Counted from the first letter of the stretch, positions 37,512-47,693 are shown. The stretch is 64,000 nucleotides of DNA from an uncultured Litoreibacter sp. (GCA_947494435.1 CANLUY010000001.1:1788001-1852000); one strand, 5' to 3'. Translations and numbers: made by a program. Notes: a model not told the origin generated them from the letters alone.

Positions 37512-39785
37512 ATGAGCCGTTTTGCTGCCCCCATTGCCGACCAAATCTGGGACATGAAATACCGCTTCAAGGAAGCGGATGGCACGCCGATTGACGTTAC
37601 GGTGGAAGACAGCTGGCGCCGGATTGCGGGCGCTTTGGCAGCACCTGAGGCGGATCCGTCGAAATGGGAAGATGTATTTTACGAAGCACTTGAGGATTTC
37701 AAATATCTGCCTGCGGGCCGGATCACGGCGGGGGCTGGCACGGAACGCTCGGTGACGCTGTTTAATTGCTTCGTGATGGGCACGGTGCCGGATTCGATGG
37801 GCGGCATTTTTGATATGCTCAAGGAAGCTGCGCTGACGATGCAGCAGGGCGGCGGAATCGGTTATGATTTCTCCACGATCCGGCCCAAAGGAGCAGGCGT
37901 CAAAGGCGTGGCGGCGGATGCGTCGGGGCCTTTGTCTTTCATGGATGTGTGGGATGCGATGTGTCGCACGATCATGTCTGCAGGCTCGCGCCGTGGCGCG
38001 ATGATGGCGACGATGCGCTGTGATCATCCTGATATTGAGGACTTTATCACGGCCAAGCAGGACTCGGCACGGCTGAGGATGTTCAATCTGTCCGTGCTGG
38101 TGACGGATGATTTTATGGAGGCCGTGAAGGCGGAAGGCTCTTGGGATCTGGTTTTTGGTGGCGAGGTTGTGCGGACGGTGCAGGCGTTGGATCTGTGGGA
38201 TCTGATCATGCGCTCCACCTACGATTTCGCGGAGCCGGGTGTGATTTTCATCGACCGGATCAACAAAGCGAACAACCTGTCTTATTGCGAGACGATTGCG
38301 GCGACGAACCCGTGCGGGGAGCAGCCTTTGCCGCCTTATGGGGCGTGTTTGCTGGGGTCGATCAATCTGGCACGCTTGGTGGCGGAACCGTTTGAGCCGC
38401 ATGCTGAGCTGGATATTGAGGCGTTGGATGATCTCGTGCGGGTGGCCGTGCGGATGATGGATAATGTTGTGGATGCGTCTCGGTTCCCGTTGGAGGCGCA
38501 GCGTCAGGAGGCTTTGGCGAAGCGGCGGATTGGTCTTGGAGTGACGGGTCTGGCGGATGCTTTGTTGATGGTTGGCTCGCGCTATGGATCCGAGGAGGCG
38601 GCGCGTCTGACGGATCGCTGGTTGCACGCTATCGCCCGCGCCGCGTATCTGGCGTCGGTCGATTTGGCCCGCGAAAAAGGGGCTTTTCCGCTGTTCGATG
38701 CGGAGGCGTTTTTGGCCTCGGGGGCAATGCAGGATATGGATGCGGATGTGCGCGAGGCGATCCGGGAGCATGGTATTCGCAACGCATTGCTGACCTCGAT
38801 TGCGCCGACGGGGACGATTTCATTGTATGCGGGGAATGTGTCGTCGGGGATCGAGCCGGTCTTTGCTTATGCGTATACGCGTAAGGTTTTGCAAAAAGAC
38901 GGCTCGCGGACTGAGGAAGAAGTCGTGGACTACGCGGTGCAGCTGTGGCGCGAGAAGTTTGGCGATGTGGACCTGCCGGACCATTTTGTGAATGCGCAGA
39001 CGCTGGCACCGCTGGATCATGTGCGGATGCAGGCGGCGGCGCAGAAATGGGTGGATAGCTCGATTTCGAAAACGATCAATTGCCCCGAGGATATCAGCTT
39101 TGATGATTTCAAGGACGTCTATATGGCCGCGTGGGATCAGGGCTGTAAGGGGTGCACGACCTACCGTCCGAATGATGTGACGGGGTCCGTTTTGTCGGTG
39201 TCTGAATCGTCTGATGTTGAGGAAACAAGGCCCGTGCAGGTCAGCGAGGGTGGCGAAGTTGTATATATGTCCGAGCCGCTGGACCGGCCGAGCGAGCTGG
39301 AAGGGCAGACCTATAAGGTGAAATGGCCCGATAGCGAGCATGCGCTGTATATCACGGTGAATGATATTGTTCTGAATGGGCATAGGCGCCCATTTGAGGT
39401 GTTTATCAACTCCAAAAATATGGAGCATTTTGCCTGGACTGTGGCGCTGACGCGGATGATTTCGGCGGTGTTCCGGCGCGGTGGCGATGTGTCCTTCGTG
39501 GTGGAAGAGCTGAAGGCGGTGTTTGATCCGCGCGGTGGAGCGTGGGTGCAGGGCAAGTATATCCCGTCCATTCTGGCCGCGATTGGTGGCGTGATCGAGC
39601 AGCATATGATTGCAACTGGGTTCATTGCCGGTGAAGGGATGGGGCTGAAGCAGGACCCGTCCGCGCAAGTGGTGGCTGTCGGTGAGAAGCGCGGTAAAGC
39701 GTGTCCGAGCTGCGGTCAGTATGATTTGCGGATGGTGGAAGGGTGCATGACCTGCGCGTCTTGTGGTCATTCCAAGTGCGGATAA
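37512..39785 (+). CDS. nrdJ: adenosylcobalamin-dependent ribonucleoside-diphosphate reductase
   Basis: 757 aa; FNCFVMGTVPDSMGGIFDMLKEAALTMQQGGGIGYDFS, NPCGEQPLPPYGACLLGSINLARLV, C-terminal CPSCGQYDLRMVEGCMTCASCGHSKCG. Confidence 0.93.
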   Translation: MSRFAAPIADQIWDMKYRFKEADGTPIDVTVEDSWRRIAGALAAPEADPSKWEDVFYEALEDFKYLPAGRITAGAGTERSVTLFNCFVMGTVPDSMGGIFDMLKEAALTMQQGGGIGYDFSTIRPKGAGVKGVAADASGPLSFMDVWDAMCRTIMSAGSRRGAMMATMRCDHPDIEDFITAKQDSARLRMFNLSVLVTDDFMEAVKAEGSWDLVFGGEVVRTVQALDLWDLIMRSTYDFAEPGVIFIDRINKANNLSYCETIAATNPCGEQPLPPYGACLLGSINLARLVAEPFEPHAELDIEALDDLVRVAVRMMDNVVDASRFPLEAQRQEALAKRRIGLGVTGLADALLMVGSRYGSEEAARLTDRWLHAIARAAYLASVDLAREKGAFPLFDAEAFLASGAMQDMDADVREAIREHGIRNALLTSIAPTGTISLYAGNVSSGIEPVFAYAYTRKVLQKDGSRTEEEVVDYAVQLWREKFGDVDLPDHFVNAQTLAPLDHVRMQAAAQKWVDSSISKTINCPEDISFDDFKDVYMAAWDQGCKGCTTYRPNDVTGSVLSVSESSDVEETRPVQVSEGGEVVYMSEPLDRPSELEGQTYKVKWPDSEHALYITVNDIVLNGHRRPFEVFINSKNMEHFAWTVALTRMISAVFRRGGDVSFVVEELKAVFDPRGGAWVQGKYIPSILAAIGGVIEQHMIATGFIAGEGMGLKQDPSAQVVAVGEKRGKACPSCGQYDLRMVEGCMTCASCGHSKCG

Positions 39786-39869
39786 TTCTTCGGGGCAGCT
39801 GATTTCACCAGCGCTGTGCGTGCCGCCCAGAGCGATCTGGATGACACGTTATCTGACGGAACGTCCGGT

Positions 39870-40583
39870 TTAAGCGGCTTTCTTTCGGCGTGCAGCTGCG
39901 ACACCTGCGAATGCGGCGAATAGCAGCCAGCCGGATGCGGGGAGCGGGACCGCGGAGATCTCGGGCTCGATATCGCCAAACAGGCGCGCGGCGTCGTTTG
40001 AACTGAAGTTTTCAATCCGTCTGATATCCGTATCTACGTCAAAGACCAGGCAGTCGACCCTGTCCGGACTCCAATTATTACCGATGCCGATAATCGTCAC
40101 GCGGATATCATCAGACTTCAGCATGTTTGAGAGAGCGCATACGTCAGTATCCCCGTTGTTGGGGAGGTGTGGATTGCCGTCAGTAAGAAGTAAAAGATGC
40201 TTCGGCTTTGCAGGGTCTGCAATAGTATCAAACGCGGTGATTGAGCTTCGCAATGCAGCGACAGTGTTCGTGTAGCCGGCATTATAACCGAAAGCGTCAA
40301 TGCTCGCATTGATCTCTACGAGGGATTGATCGTCGGAAAATGAATGGAGTGGGGCGACCTCAGTGCTGAATGCGGAGATGTCAAAAGATGACAATGGATC
40401 GCGTGGTCGGATTTCGTCTTCGATGAGAGTTTGCACAAAATTTACAGATGATGCCCAGCCCGCAGAGCCAAGTGAACCGCTGGAGTCCATCAGGATGGAG
40501 ACATAGGCCCCATTTACGATGGATGCCTGTGCGGACATGGCACTTAGCGAGAATGCACAGGCCAGTATAGTTTTCTTCGACAT
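39870..40583 (-). CDS. VWA domain protein with VPLPA-CTERM sorting signal
   Basis: Signal peptide MSKKTILACAFSLSAMSAQAS; MIDAS-like DSSGS; C-terminal AVPLPASGWLLFAAFAGVAAARRKKAA. Confidence 0.85.
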   Translation of the reverse strand: MSKKTILACAFSLSAMSAQASIVNGAYVSILMDSSGSLGSAGWASSVNFVQTLIEDEIRPRDPLSSFDISAFSTEVAPLHSFSDDQSLVEINASIDAFGYNAGYTNTVAALRSSITAFDTIADPAKPKHLLLLTDGNPHLPNNGDTDVCALSNMLKSDDIRVTIIGIGNNWSPDRVDCLVFDVDTDIRRIENFSSNDAARLFGDIEPEISAVPLPASGWLLFAAFAGVAAARRKKAA

Positions 40584-40690
40584 GTCTTAAATGCCTTATT
40601 GGGCCCCCGCAGCTAAGGTTATTATAATAGCGCCCTGCGGAAACAAAGTGTTTCCTGTGTCATTTTCCGCGGGAGGGTGTTTTTGATCAG

Positions 40691-41455
40691 CTACGGCGCT
40701 GCAATGCTGATGACGCCGGTCAAACCGGAGAGGCCTTGGGTCGGCGTGATGCCAAATACATCCGCTGCGGTTCTGGTAAGGTGGGCGGCATCCGCAAAGC
40801 CCGCTTGGATACCGGCACGCCCGATTTTTTCGCCTTTATGGGCGGCATGCACGGCACACATGATGGCCGCCCAGATTTTGAATTTTCGAAACGTCTGACC
40901 TGTCGTGGCCTTGAAATGTCGCAAGGCCAGTGTGCGTTCCAACTGTAGATCTTGGGCAAGGTCTAGCTGAGATAGCCGGTCAAACGGGTCTTGATAGAGA
41001 CGCTCAACGATACGCATCACACTTGGATCGACGGGCGTCGGGGCATCCATCAGCATCCGGCGAAAGGTGGTCAGGGCGTTGTTATCTTGCGTCTGAAACG
41101 CGGTACGAAGCCCGTGCCATTCTGCAGATAGTGGCGAGAAATCAGGTCTTTGGCCGCTCAGGGTAACGCCGTCGAGGTAGATGATCTCTGCGCCACCATC
41201 GTGGACAATAACGCGGTGCGGAACGCCGGGTTTGATGCACACGGCCTGCGCCTTCGTTTCGTTGGTGTCGTTGCCCACTGAAACAGGTTTTTCTCGCCCG
41301 ACAATAACACAAGTTATCAGGTTCTTGTGTAAAGCAAGCTCCCCCTGCGCGAAGGAGAACAGGTGGTTGCGGAAGAGAGGGACCTTGAGGGGATCGCGCA
41401 AATCACCGGACCTTTGTTTAAGCAGCGTGACCGCAATGCGGTTTTGCCGGATCAT
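40691..41455 (-). CDS. AraC family transcriptional regulator
   Basis: ORF 40691..41512; C-terminal HTH LSQLDLAQDLQLERTLALRHFKATTGQTFRKFKIWAAIMCAVHAAHKGEKIGRAGIQAGFADAAHLTRTAADVFGITP; likely internal ATG (MIRQNRIAV). Confidence 0.75.
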   Translation of the reverse strand: MIRQNRIAVTLLKQRSGDLRDPLKVPLFRNHLFSFAQGELALHKNLITCVIVGREKPVSVGNDTNETKAQAVCIKPGVPHRVIVHDGGAEIIYLDGVTLSGQRPDFSPLSAEWHGLRTAFQTQDNNALTTFRRMLMDAPTPVDPSVMRIVERLYQDPFDRLSQLDLAQDLQLERTLALRHFKATTGQTFRKFKIWAAIMCAVHAAHKGEKIGRAGIQAGFADAAHLTRTAADVFGITPTQGLSGLTGVISIAAP

Positions 41456-41577
41456 GATGCCGGTTATGGCAAAAGGGAAGAATGGGGCTTTGCGATTTGC
41501 ACGTTTCTTCAACTCCGTCGCGAGGGTTTCGTGATCAACTGCGGTTTCTTGGATATGCGCGGGCTTTTGGAGGAAAC

Positions 41578-42525
41578 GTGGCTGGTCTTATTCGCAAAAT
41601 GGCGGTGGGTGCGTCCCTGCTGATTGGATGCCTGATCACGGCTTGGCTGGTGTTTCCCGCAACAACAGCGGCGGCTTTGATCTACATGAATAACGCCTCT
41701 GCTGGGCTGACAGCGAAGGTAGTCTCGACCGAATTGGGTGAGGTTCACTATCTGGAAGGGGGGCAGGGCGAAACGGTTCTGCTGGTGCATGGTATCTATG
41801 CGCGGAAAGAGCATTGGGTGGAACTGGCTCGTGCGCTGGTCAAAGACCACCACGTGATTGCGCTTGATCTGCCGGGTTTTGGTGACAACGCGCCGCTTGC
41901 CGACGATCAGTATTTGCTAAGTCGGCAGCGCGCGCACTTGCTTTTCGTGATGGACGCCCTTGATTTGGAAAGAGTGCATATCGGGGCAAACTCCATGGGG
42001 GCTTATGTCTCGACGCTTTTGGCCCATGCACATCCCGAGAAGGTCGCGAGTTTCGCGTATATCGGCAGTCCGCTGGGCGTTCCAACGCCCGTGCAGAGTG
42101 ACATGGACGCGGCGCGCGCAGCGGGGGGCCGGCCTTTGGTTGTTCAATCCTTCGAGGACTTTACCGCGCGCAACGATTGGTTGTCGCCTAATATTCCTTA
42201 TGTGCCGGGGCCGATCTTGCGGACATGGGCGGCTGAGGAGGTTGCGACGGGCGATCATAACGCGCGTGTTTGGGATGTCGTGCATCAGCAATCCGATGTG
42301 CCCACGGTCTTGGAGCTTGCGCCGTCGTTGAGCATGCCTTCGCTGATTCTGTGGTGTCAGGAAGACCGGATTTTCCATGTCAGCGGTGCGGAGGTGCTTC
42401 GCCAGACCCTGCCGAACGCCCAGATGACTGTGCTCGAAGGTTGCGGCCATGTCCCGATGCTGGACCGACCAGATGCTGTGGCGGAGCGCTACCTTGAGTT
42501 TCTGGCCACGCTGCCAGCGGAGTAG
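41578..42525 (+). CDS. alpha/beta hydrolase
   Basis: GTG start at 41578 with upstream TGGAGGA; VLLVHGIYARKEHW, IGANSMGAYVS nucleophile elbow, C-terminal GCGHVPMLDRP. Confidence 0.85.
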   Translation: MAGLIRKMAVGASLLIGCLITAWLVFPATTAAALIYMNNASAGLTAKVVSTELGEVHYLEGGQGETVLLVHGIYARKEHWVELARALVKDHHVIALDLPGFGDNAPLADDQYLLSRQRAHLLFVMDALDLERVHIGANSMGAYVSTLLAHAHPEKVASFAYIGSPLGVPTPVQSDMDAARAAGGRPLVVQSFEDFTARNDWLSPNIPYVPGPILRTWAAEEVATGDHNARVWDVVHQQSDVPTVLELAPSLSMPSLILWCQEDRIFHVSGAEVLRQTLPNAQMTVLEGCGHVPMLDRPDAVAERYLEFLATLPAE

Positions 42526-42774
42526 CCGTTTTCGAATTAAGCGTTGGCCGGAGAGGCCGTACCTTTTGTCCGGACCGGCTGTGCTGTCTGGTCCCGAGGC
42601 CGCGATTGTCTGCGTGATGGGCCACTGGCTTTGGCGCGTCTGGCGGTTGCGCCTTGAGCCTCGTTGCGCAATCATCTGCTGACATTTCTGCACAAGGCGA
42701 GACGCCGCCCGTCCGGCTTCCGGAGGGCAGCCGCATCAAAGATGAAATGGCACATATTTTAGGGAGTACACGTC

Positions 42775-43725
42775 ATGAGACTTACAGCATTATTCGCGGG
42801 TGTGGCCGTCGCGCTTACAGCCACTGTGGCGCAGGCGCAGGAACGGATCACATATAAATCGGCCAAGTCGACCTCGTCCTACTATCAGATGGGGGTTCAG
42901 ATTGCCGAGGCCATGAAGGCGGGCACTGAGGGCGGCATGATCGTGACCGTGGAAGAAAGCCAAGGCTCTGTGCAGAACGTCATGGAAGTTCGGGCACGTG
43001 GCGGCGAATACGTCTTCACCACACCGCCTGCACTGATCGGCCTCGCCCAAGGCGGCAAAGCAATGTTCGAGGGGAAGTCCGATCCGGCGTTTGACGACAT
43101 TCGTGCGCTATTCCCGATCCCGTCTCTGACGATGCATTTTGTGATGTCGGATGCTAGCGGCGTGACTGATTTCGCCGGGATGGAAGGCAAGACGATCCTG
43201 CTTGGGAAAGGCTCCTTCGGGGCGCGCGAAGGGGAGAAATATCTTGGCCTGTTCGGTCTTGAAGGCAAAGTGGAACTGGCCGAGGTCGAGTTGTCCAATG
43301 CGGTTGCGGCTTTGAAAAATGGGCAGATTGACGGGTTCGTCACAGCTGGTTCTTACCCTGCGCCCAATGTGATCGAGGCGGCGGCAACGACCGGTGTCAC
43401 TGTGATGTCGCTGAGCGAAGATCAGATCGCCCAGACCAAACGGACCAAATTGGTGATCCCGGCAGGTACCTATGCGGGGCAAGAGGCGGATATCACGACG
43501 ACATCGCTGCCAGTGGCGGCCTTCACAACCACAAAAATGAGTGAGGATGCGGCGTATATGTTGACCAAAACCTTCTGGGAGCAGCGCGCCGAGATGGGTG
43601 AAGCCGCCCCATGGTGGAACGGTGTCGATGAAGGGCTCATGAGCAGCATCACCAGCAAGCTGCACCCTGGTGCGATCCGTTATTATAAGGAAGCGGGCTT
43701 TGCGCTGACCGACGCGCAGATGTAG
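42775..43725 (+). CDS. TAXI family TRAP transporter substrate-binding protein
   Basis: 316 aa; signal peptide; ITYKSAKSTSSYYQMGVQIAEAMKAG; GKTILLGKGSFGAREGEKYL. Confidence 0.85.
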   Translation: MRLTALFAGVAVALTATVAQAQERITYKSAKSTSSYYQMGVQIAEAMKAGTEGGMIVTVEESQGSVQNVMEVRARGGEYVFTTPPALIGLAQGGKAMFEGKSDPAFDDIRALFPIPSLTMHFVMSDASGVTDFAGMEGKTILLGKGSFGAREGEKYLGLFGLEGKVELAEVELSNAVAALKNGQIDGFVTAGSYPAPNVIEAAATTGVTVMSLSEDQIAQTKRTKLVIPAGTYAGQEADITTTSLPVAAFTTTKMSEDAAYMLTKTFWEQRAEMGEAAPWWNGVDEGLMSSITSKLHPGAIRYYKEAGFALTDAQM

Positions 43726-43750
43726 GCGTCCGCGCAGCGTATAATTTTGG

Positions 43751-43777
43751 GCGGAACCGGGCCTGTCTCGGTTTCGC
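43751..43777 (+). other. intercistronic hairpin between TAXI SBP and TRAP permease
   Basis: GCGGAACCG-ggcctgtct-CGGTTTCGC (one G.U); no U-run. Confidence 0.4.
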
Positions 43778-43822
43778 CTGTCGAGCCCTTAAGCTGCTGT
43801 TCTAACGACGTGAAAGTACGCT

Positions 43823-45580
43823 ATGCGTTTCCTTGTCTTTTTTGCTGCGACAGTGTTGGTGGGCTTCCATTTGGCGCTTATTTTTTCGGGGCTGGTGCCA
43901 AATTTGGTCAGCCGCCCGCTGCATCTGGCATTGGCTTTGCCGTGGATTTTGCTGATCGGTGATGCCAGCCGCTGGATGCGCCTTACAGGAATTGCGTTAA
44001 CACTGGCGGGTGTTGCAGCCGCCTTGTGGGTTGCAGTTTCTCATGACGCGCTGTCTGATCAATATGGGTTTTTGGAGGGCGGGTTCCAAACACTGATTGC
44101 GATCGTTTTGATCGTTGTGGTGCTTGAGGCCGCGCGTCGTGCCATTGGGTGGCCCCTGCCAATGGTTGCGGCGCTTGCGCTGCTTTATGGGTTGTTTGGC
44201 CAGTATATCCCCGGAGAGTTCGGCCATTCCGGTACGCCCTTGCCGAGTTTTCTTGGGACGTTGACCATCGCGGAGGGAGGCATTTGGGGCAGCTTGACGG
44301 GCGTGTCCGTCAATGTCGTCGCGATCTTCGTGATTTTCGGTGCGGTTCTGAATGCCGGTGAGGCGGGGCAAGGGTTCATGAATGTGGCGTCCGCTGCGGC
44401 AGGCCGGTTGAAGGGCGGCGCTGCGAAAGTGTCGGTATTGTCATCAGCATTCTTCGGCTCAATCTCGGGCTCCGCTTCGGCCAATGTTGCTTCCACTGGT
44501 GCGATCACATTGCCTGCGATGACCAAGCTTGGATACCCGAAGCGCTTGGCCGCCGCGGTGGAGGCAGTGGCCTCTTCTGGAGGGCAGATCATGCCGCCTT
44601 TGATGGGAGCTGGCGCGTTCGTCATGGTGGAGCTGACGGGCGTGTCCTACACCGCCATTATGGCAGCGGCTTTGTTGCCTGCGATCTTGTATTTCCTTGC
44701 CGTTTGGATCGGTGTCGACGCCTATGCGTCGCGGCAGAACCTGTCCGGGCTTGATGCCGCTGATCAGCCGTCCGCGCAGGATGTGTTGATCACATCGGCC
44801 TTTTTTGCGGTGCCATTCGCGATCCTGCTTGTGGGCATGTTCTGGGTCAAAGTCACACCGCAATATGCTGCGAGCCTCGCCATTCTGGCGAGCTTTGTTT
44901 TGCTGTTTTTCAACACCAAGGGTGTGGGCGCGTGGCGAGATACGCAGTTGCGGATTGAGGCTGCGATGTTGAATGCAGCGCGGCAGGTTTCCATGATTGC
45001 GTCGATTATTATCTGTGCGTCGATCATCATCGGTGTGTTGTCGATTACAGGTCTGGGGGTCAAAATCACGTCGCTGATTTTGTCCGGCTCGGGCGGGCTG
45101 CTGTGGCCTGCATTGCTTTTGACCGCGCTTGCCTGTCTGATCCTCGGGATGGAGGTGCCGACAACGGCGGCTTATGTCATTTGCGTCTCCGTCGCGGGGC
45201 CTGCTTTGATCCAACTTGGACTAGAGCCGTTGCAGGCGCATTTGTTTGTGTTCTGGTTTGCGCTTTTGTCGACAATCACCCCGCCTGTGTGCGGCGCGGT
45301 TTTTATCGCTGCCGGTATGATCGGGGAAAACTGGCTGAAAGTGGCGCTGACCGCCATGACGTTAGGGTTCGGGTTATACGTGATCCCACTGGCGATGATT
45401 GCGAACCCCGCGTTGATCCAATTACAAACGGCACCGCTGATCGCGATCCTTACGGCGCTGCAGATCGGTTTTGGCTTGGGATTGATGTCCGTTGGCATGA
45501 TCGGGGCGCAGCGGGTCTTGGTGCGCCTCGTTTTGTTTATCTTGGGCGTGATGATTATCTTTGCACGGCTTGTTTTGTAA
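43823..45580 (+). CDS. TRAP transporter fused permease (DctQM type)
   Basis: 585 aa polytopic; SAFFGSISGSASANVASTGAITLPAMTKLGYPKRLAAAVEAVASSGGQIMPPLMGAGAFVM. Confidence 0.9.
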   Translation: MRFLVFFAATVLVGFHLALIFSGLVPNLVSRPLHLALALPWILLIGDASRWMRLTGIALTLAGVAAALWVAVSHDALSDQYGFLEGGFQTLIAIVLIVVVLEAARRAIGWPLPMVAALALLYGLFGQYIPGEFGHSGTPLPSFLGTLTIAEGGIWGSLTGVSVNVVAIFVIFGAVLNAGEAGQGFMNVASAAAGRLKGGAAKVSVLSSAFFGSISGSASANVASTGAITLPAMTKLGYPKRLAAAVEAVASSGGQIMPPLMGAGAFVMVELTGVSYTAIMAAALLPAILYFLAVWIGVDAYASRQNLSGLDAADQPSAQDVLITSAFFAVPFAILLVGMFWVKVTPQYAASLAILASFVLLFFNTKGVGAWRDTQLRIEAAMLNAARQVSMIASIIICASIIIGVLSITGLGVKITSLILSGSGGLLWPALLLTALACLILGMEVPTTAAYVICVSVAGPALIQLGLEPLQAHLFVFWFALLSTITPPVCGAVFIAAGMIGENWLKVALTAMTLGFGLYVIPLAMIANPALIQLQTAPLIAILTALQIGFGLGLMSVGMIGAQRVLVRLVLFILGVMIIFARLVL

Positions 45581-45615
45581 CGTGTATTTTTTGGCCTTGG
45601 GTGATGGGGCTACAC

Positions 45616-45975
45616 TTAGGTCTGTTTCGGCGTCGTTAGGCATACATCGTCAGTGTCCAGCAATGTCAGGATGTCTTGGCAGTTGCTGATACGTCCACCG
45701 CAGCAATCCGATAGCAGAAAGCTCACGACTTCATTGATCGCGGGCAGATGTGCGGCGTAGCGGATTTCGCGTTGGTTGCGAATGCTTGTCAGCAGGCCGG
45801 TGCGTTTCAGGATGCTGAGATGACCCGAGAGCGTGGAAGGTTTGGCGTCGAGTTTCTCGGCAATTGTCAGGGCAGGGATGTCCTTCGGGGCGGCTTTCAC
45901 TAACAGCCGGAACACGGCCAAACGCGTTGGGTGGGCCAGTGCAGCAAAGGTCTCAATTGCGGAAGTTTGATCCAT
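45616..45975 (-). CDS. arsR: ArsR family arsenic-responsive repressor
   Basis: 119 aa; wHTH LTIAEKLDAKPSTLSGHLSILKRTGLLTSIRNQREIRYAA; C-terminal SDCCGGRISNCQD. Confidence 0.88.
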   Translation of the reverse strand: MDQTSAIETFAALAHPTRLAVFRLLVKAAPKDIPALTIAEKLDAKPSTLSGHLSILKRTGLLTSIRNQREIRYAAHLPAINEVVSFLLSDCCGGRISNCQDILTLLDTDDVCLTTPKQT

Positions 45976-45976
45976 A

Positions 45977-45995
45977 ATTCGTTAATGCCCGAAAT
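45977..45995. promoter_or_regulatory. candidate ArsR operator O1
   Basis: ATTCGTTAATGCCCGAAAT, immediately upstream of the arsR start codon; 17/19 identical to O2. Confidence 0.65.
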
Positions 45996-46040
45996 ATCGA
46001 AGCTTGACCAGTGTACAGGTTTCGATTAGCTCCGTTCTTA

Positions 46041-46059
46041 ATTCGGTAATTGCCGAAAT
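46041..46059. promoter_or_regulatory. candidate ArsR operator O2
   Basis: ATTCGGTAATTGCCGAAAT; core TTCGG-taattg-CCGAA inverted repeat in the arsR-aqpS divergent region. Confidence 0.7.
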
Positions 46060-46129
46060 GAGAATGTTTGACTGGATTGCTGACAGCGTCCGAGTTTGAG
46101 CTCAACAGTACGGACTGGCTTTTGAGGGA

Positions 46130-46810
46130 ATGGGAATGACACGAGATCGCCGTCTCATGGCCGAATGGCTCGGCACCTTTTTCTTGCTCGCAACAGTCGT
46201 GGGGTCCGGCATCATGGCGGAGCGTTTGGCGGATGGGAATGTGGCGATTGCGCTGTTGGGTAACACAATCCCGACGGGCGCAATCCTTGTGGTGTTGATC
46301 ACGGTGTTCGGGCCGATTTCCGGTGCGCATTTCAATCCGGCAGTGACGCTCTGCTTTGTGCTGCGCCGGGACATAACCGCGGCAGACGCCGGGCTTTATG
46401 TCGTCGTTCAAGTGTTTGGCGGCATCGTCGGCGTCTTTGCCGCGCATCTTATGTTTGACCATCCGATCTTGGACGCGTCGACCACGGCGCGCACTGGGAT
46501 CGGACAATGGGCGGGAGAATTCATCGCGACCTTTGGGCTGATCGGCACAATCCTTGGATGCCTCAAGACGCGGCCGCAGGCGGTGCCTATGGCGGTGGGG
46601 CTGTATATAACGGCGGCCTATTGGTTCACCTCATCAACGTCTTTCGCGAACCCTGCCGTCACGATTGCGCGCGGGTTCTCCAACACCTTTGCGGGGATCG
46701 CACCGATTGATGTGGCCGCGTTTATTGCCGTGCAGTTGGTTGCGGCGGTCTGTGCGACGTTCTTCTTTCGCTGGCTGTTGGAGGAAGACCGCAATGCATC
46801 ACAAGGATAG
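46130..46810 (+). CDS. aqpS: aquaglyceroporin of the arsenic-associated AqpS type
   Basis: 226 aa MIP family; SGAHFNPAVTL and TSFANPAVTIARGFSNTFAGI (two NPA boxes); between arsR and arsH. Confidence 0.85.
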   Translation: MGMTRDRRLMAEWLGTFFLLATVVGSGIMAERLADGNVAIALLGNTIPTGAILVVLITVFGPISGAHFNPAVTLCFVLRRDITAADAGLYVVVQVFGGIVGVFAAHLMFDHPILDASTTARTGIGQWAGEFIATFGLIGTILGCLKTRPQAVPMAVGLYITAAYWFTSSTSFANPAVTIARGFSNTFAGIAPIDVAAFIAVQLVAAVCATFFFRWLLEEDRNASQG

Positions 46811-46813
46811 ATC

Positions 46814-47524
46814 ATGACTGATACGCCACAACTTTCTGACGACCATTTCGAAGCCATTGATGCGGCGCGTCTGTTTCCGGTGAACCGGTCCCCGCATGCG
46901 CCGCGTATCTTGTTGCTCTACGGCTCATTACGGCAGAGGTCTTTCAGTCGGCTGATGACGGAGGAAGCGGCGCGGGTTTTGACCCGCTTTGGGGCAGAGA
47001 CCCGCACTTTTGATCCGTCGGGCCTGCCTTTGCCTGATGATACTGATGCCGATCATCCCAAGGTGCAGGAATTGCGGGAAGCGGTGACATGGAGCGAGGG
47101 GATGGTCTGGTGCTCGCCCGAGCGGCACGGGTCTATGACGGGGATCATGAAATCCCAGATCGACTGGATCCCGCTTTCTATCGGGGCTGTGCGACCGACG
47201 CAGGGCAAGACCTTGGCGGTGATGCAGGTGTGCGGCGGGTCGCAGAGTTTCAATGCGGTGAACCAGTTGCGTGTGTTGGGGCGGTGGATGCGCTGCGTGA
47301 CCATTCCTAACCAGTCTTCGGTTCCGAAAGCGTTTCAGCAATTTGACGGGGATGACCGGATGAAGCCGTCTTCTTATTATGATCGCATGGTGGATGTGAT
47401 GGAGGAGTTGGTGAAGTTTACTCTTTTGACGCGTGATGTCTCGCCTGTTTTGGTGGATCGCTATAGCGAGCGCAAGGAGACCGGAGAGGCTCTGATCGCG
47501 CGGGTCAATCGTTCCGCGACTTAG
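46814..47524 (+). CDS. arsH: arsenical resistance protein ArsH (NADPH-dependent FMN reductase family)
   Basis: 236 aa; [70 protein letters not shown]. Confidence 0.95.
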   Translation: MTDTPQLSDDHFEAIDAARLFPVNRSPHAPRILLLYGSLRQRSFSRLMTEEAARVLTRFGAETRTFDPSGLPLPDDTDADHPKVQELREAVTWSEGMVWCSPERHGSMTGIMKSQIDWIPLSIGAVRPTQGKTLAVMQVCGGSQSFNAVNQLRVLGRWMRCVTIPNQSSVPKAFQQFDGDDRMKPSSYYDRMVDVMEELVKFTLLTRDVSPVLVDRYSERKETGEALIARVNRSAT

Positions 47525-47693
47525 GTTGAGACGCACTGCAAGCGAGATTGGTGTTTGAACCGCTGGTTTGTGCTGGTACTGACGTGTGCAGTTATGATGT
47601 ACCCTGCAAAATCTTGCGTGGCAAAACGGGCGAAACCAATATGTTAGCTGAAAATTCGATGGTTCTTTGCACGCCTCAAGAAGGTCTGGTGTG

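Noticed and set aside
37476-38771. 431-aa minus-strand ORF
   Set aside because: Antisense to nrdJ; Arg/His-rich shadow ORF.
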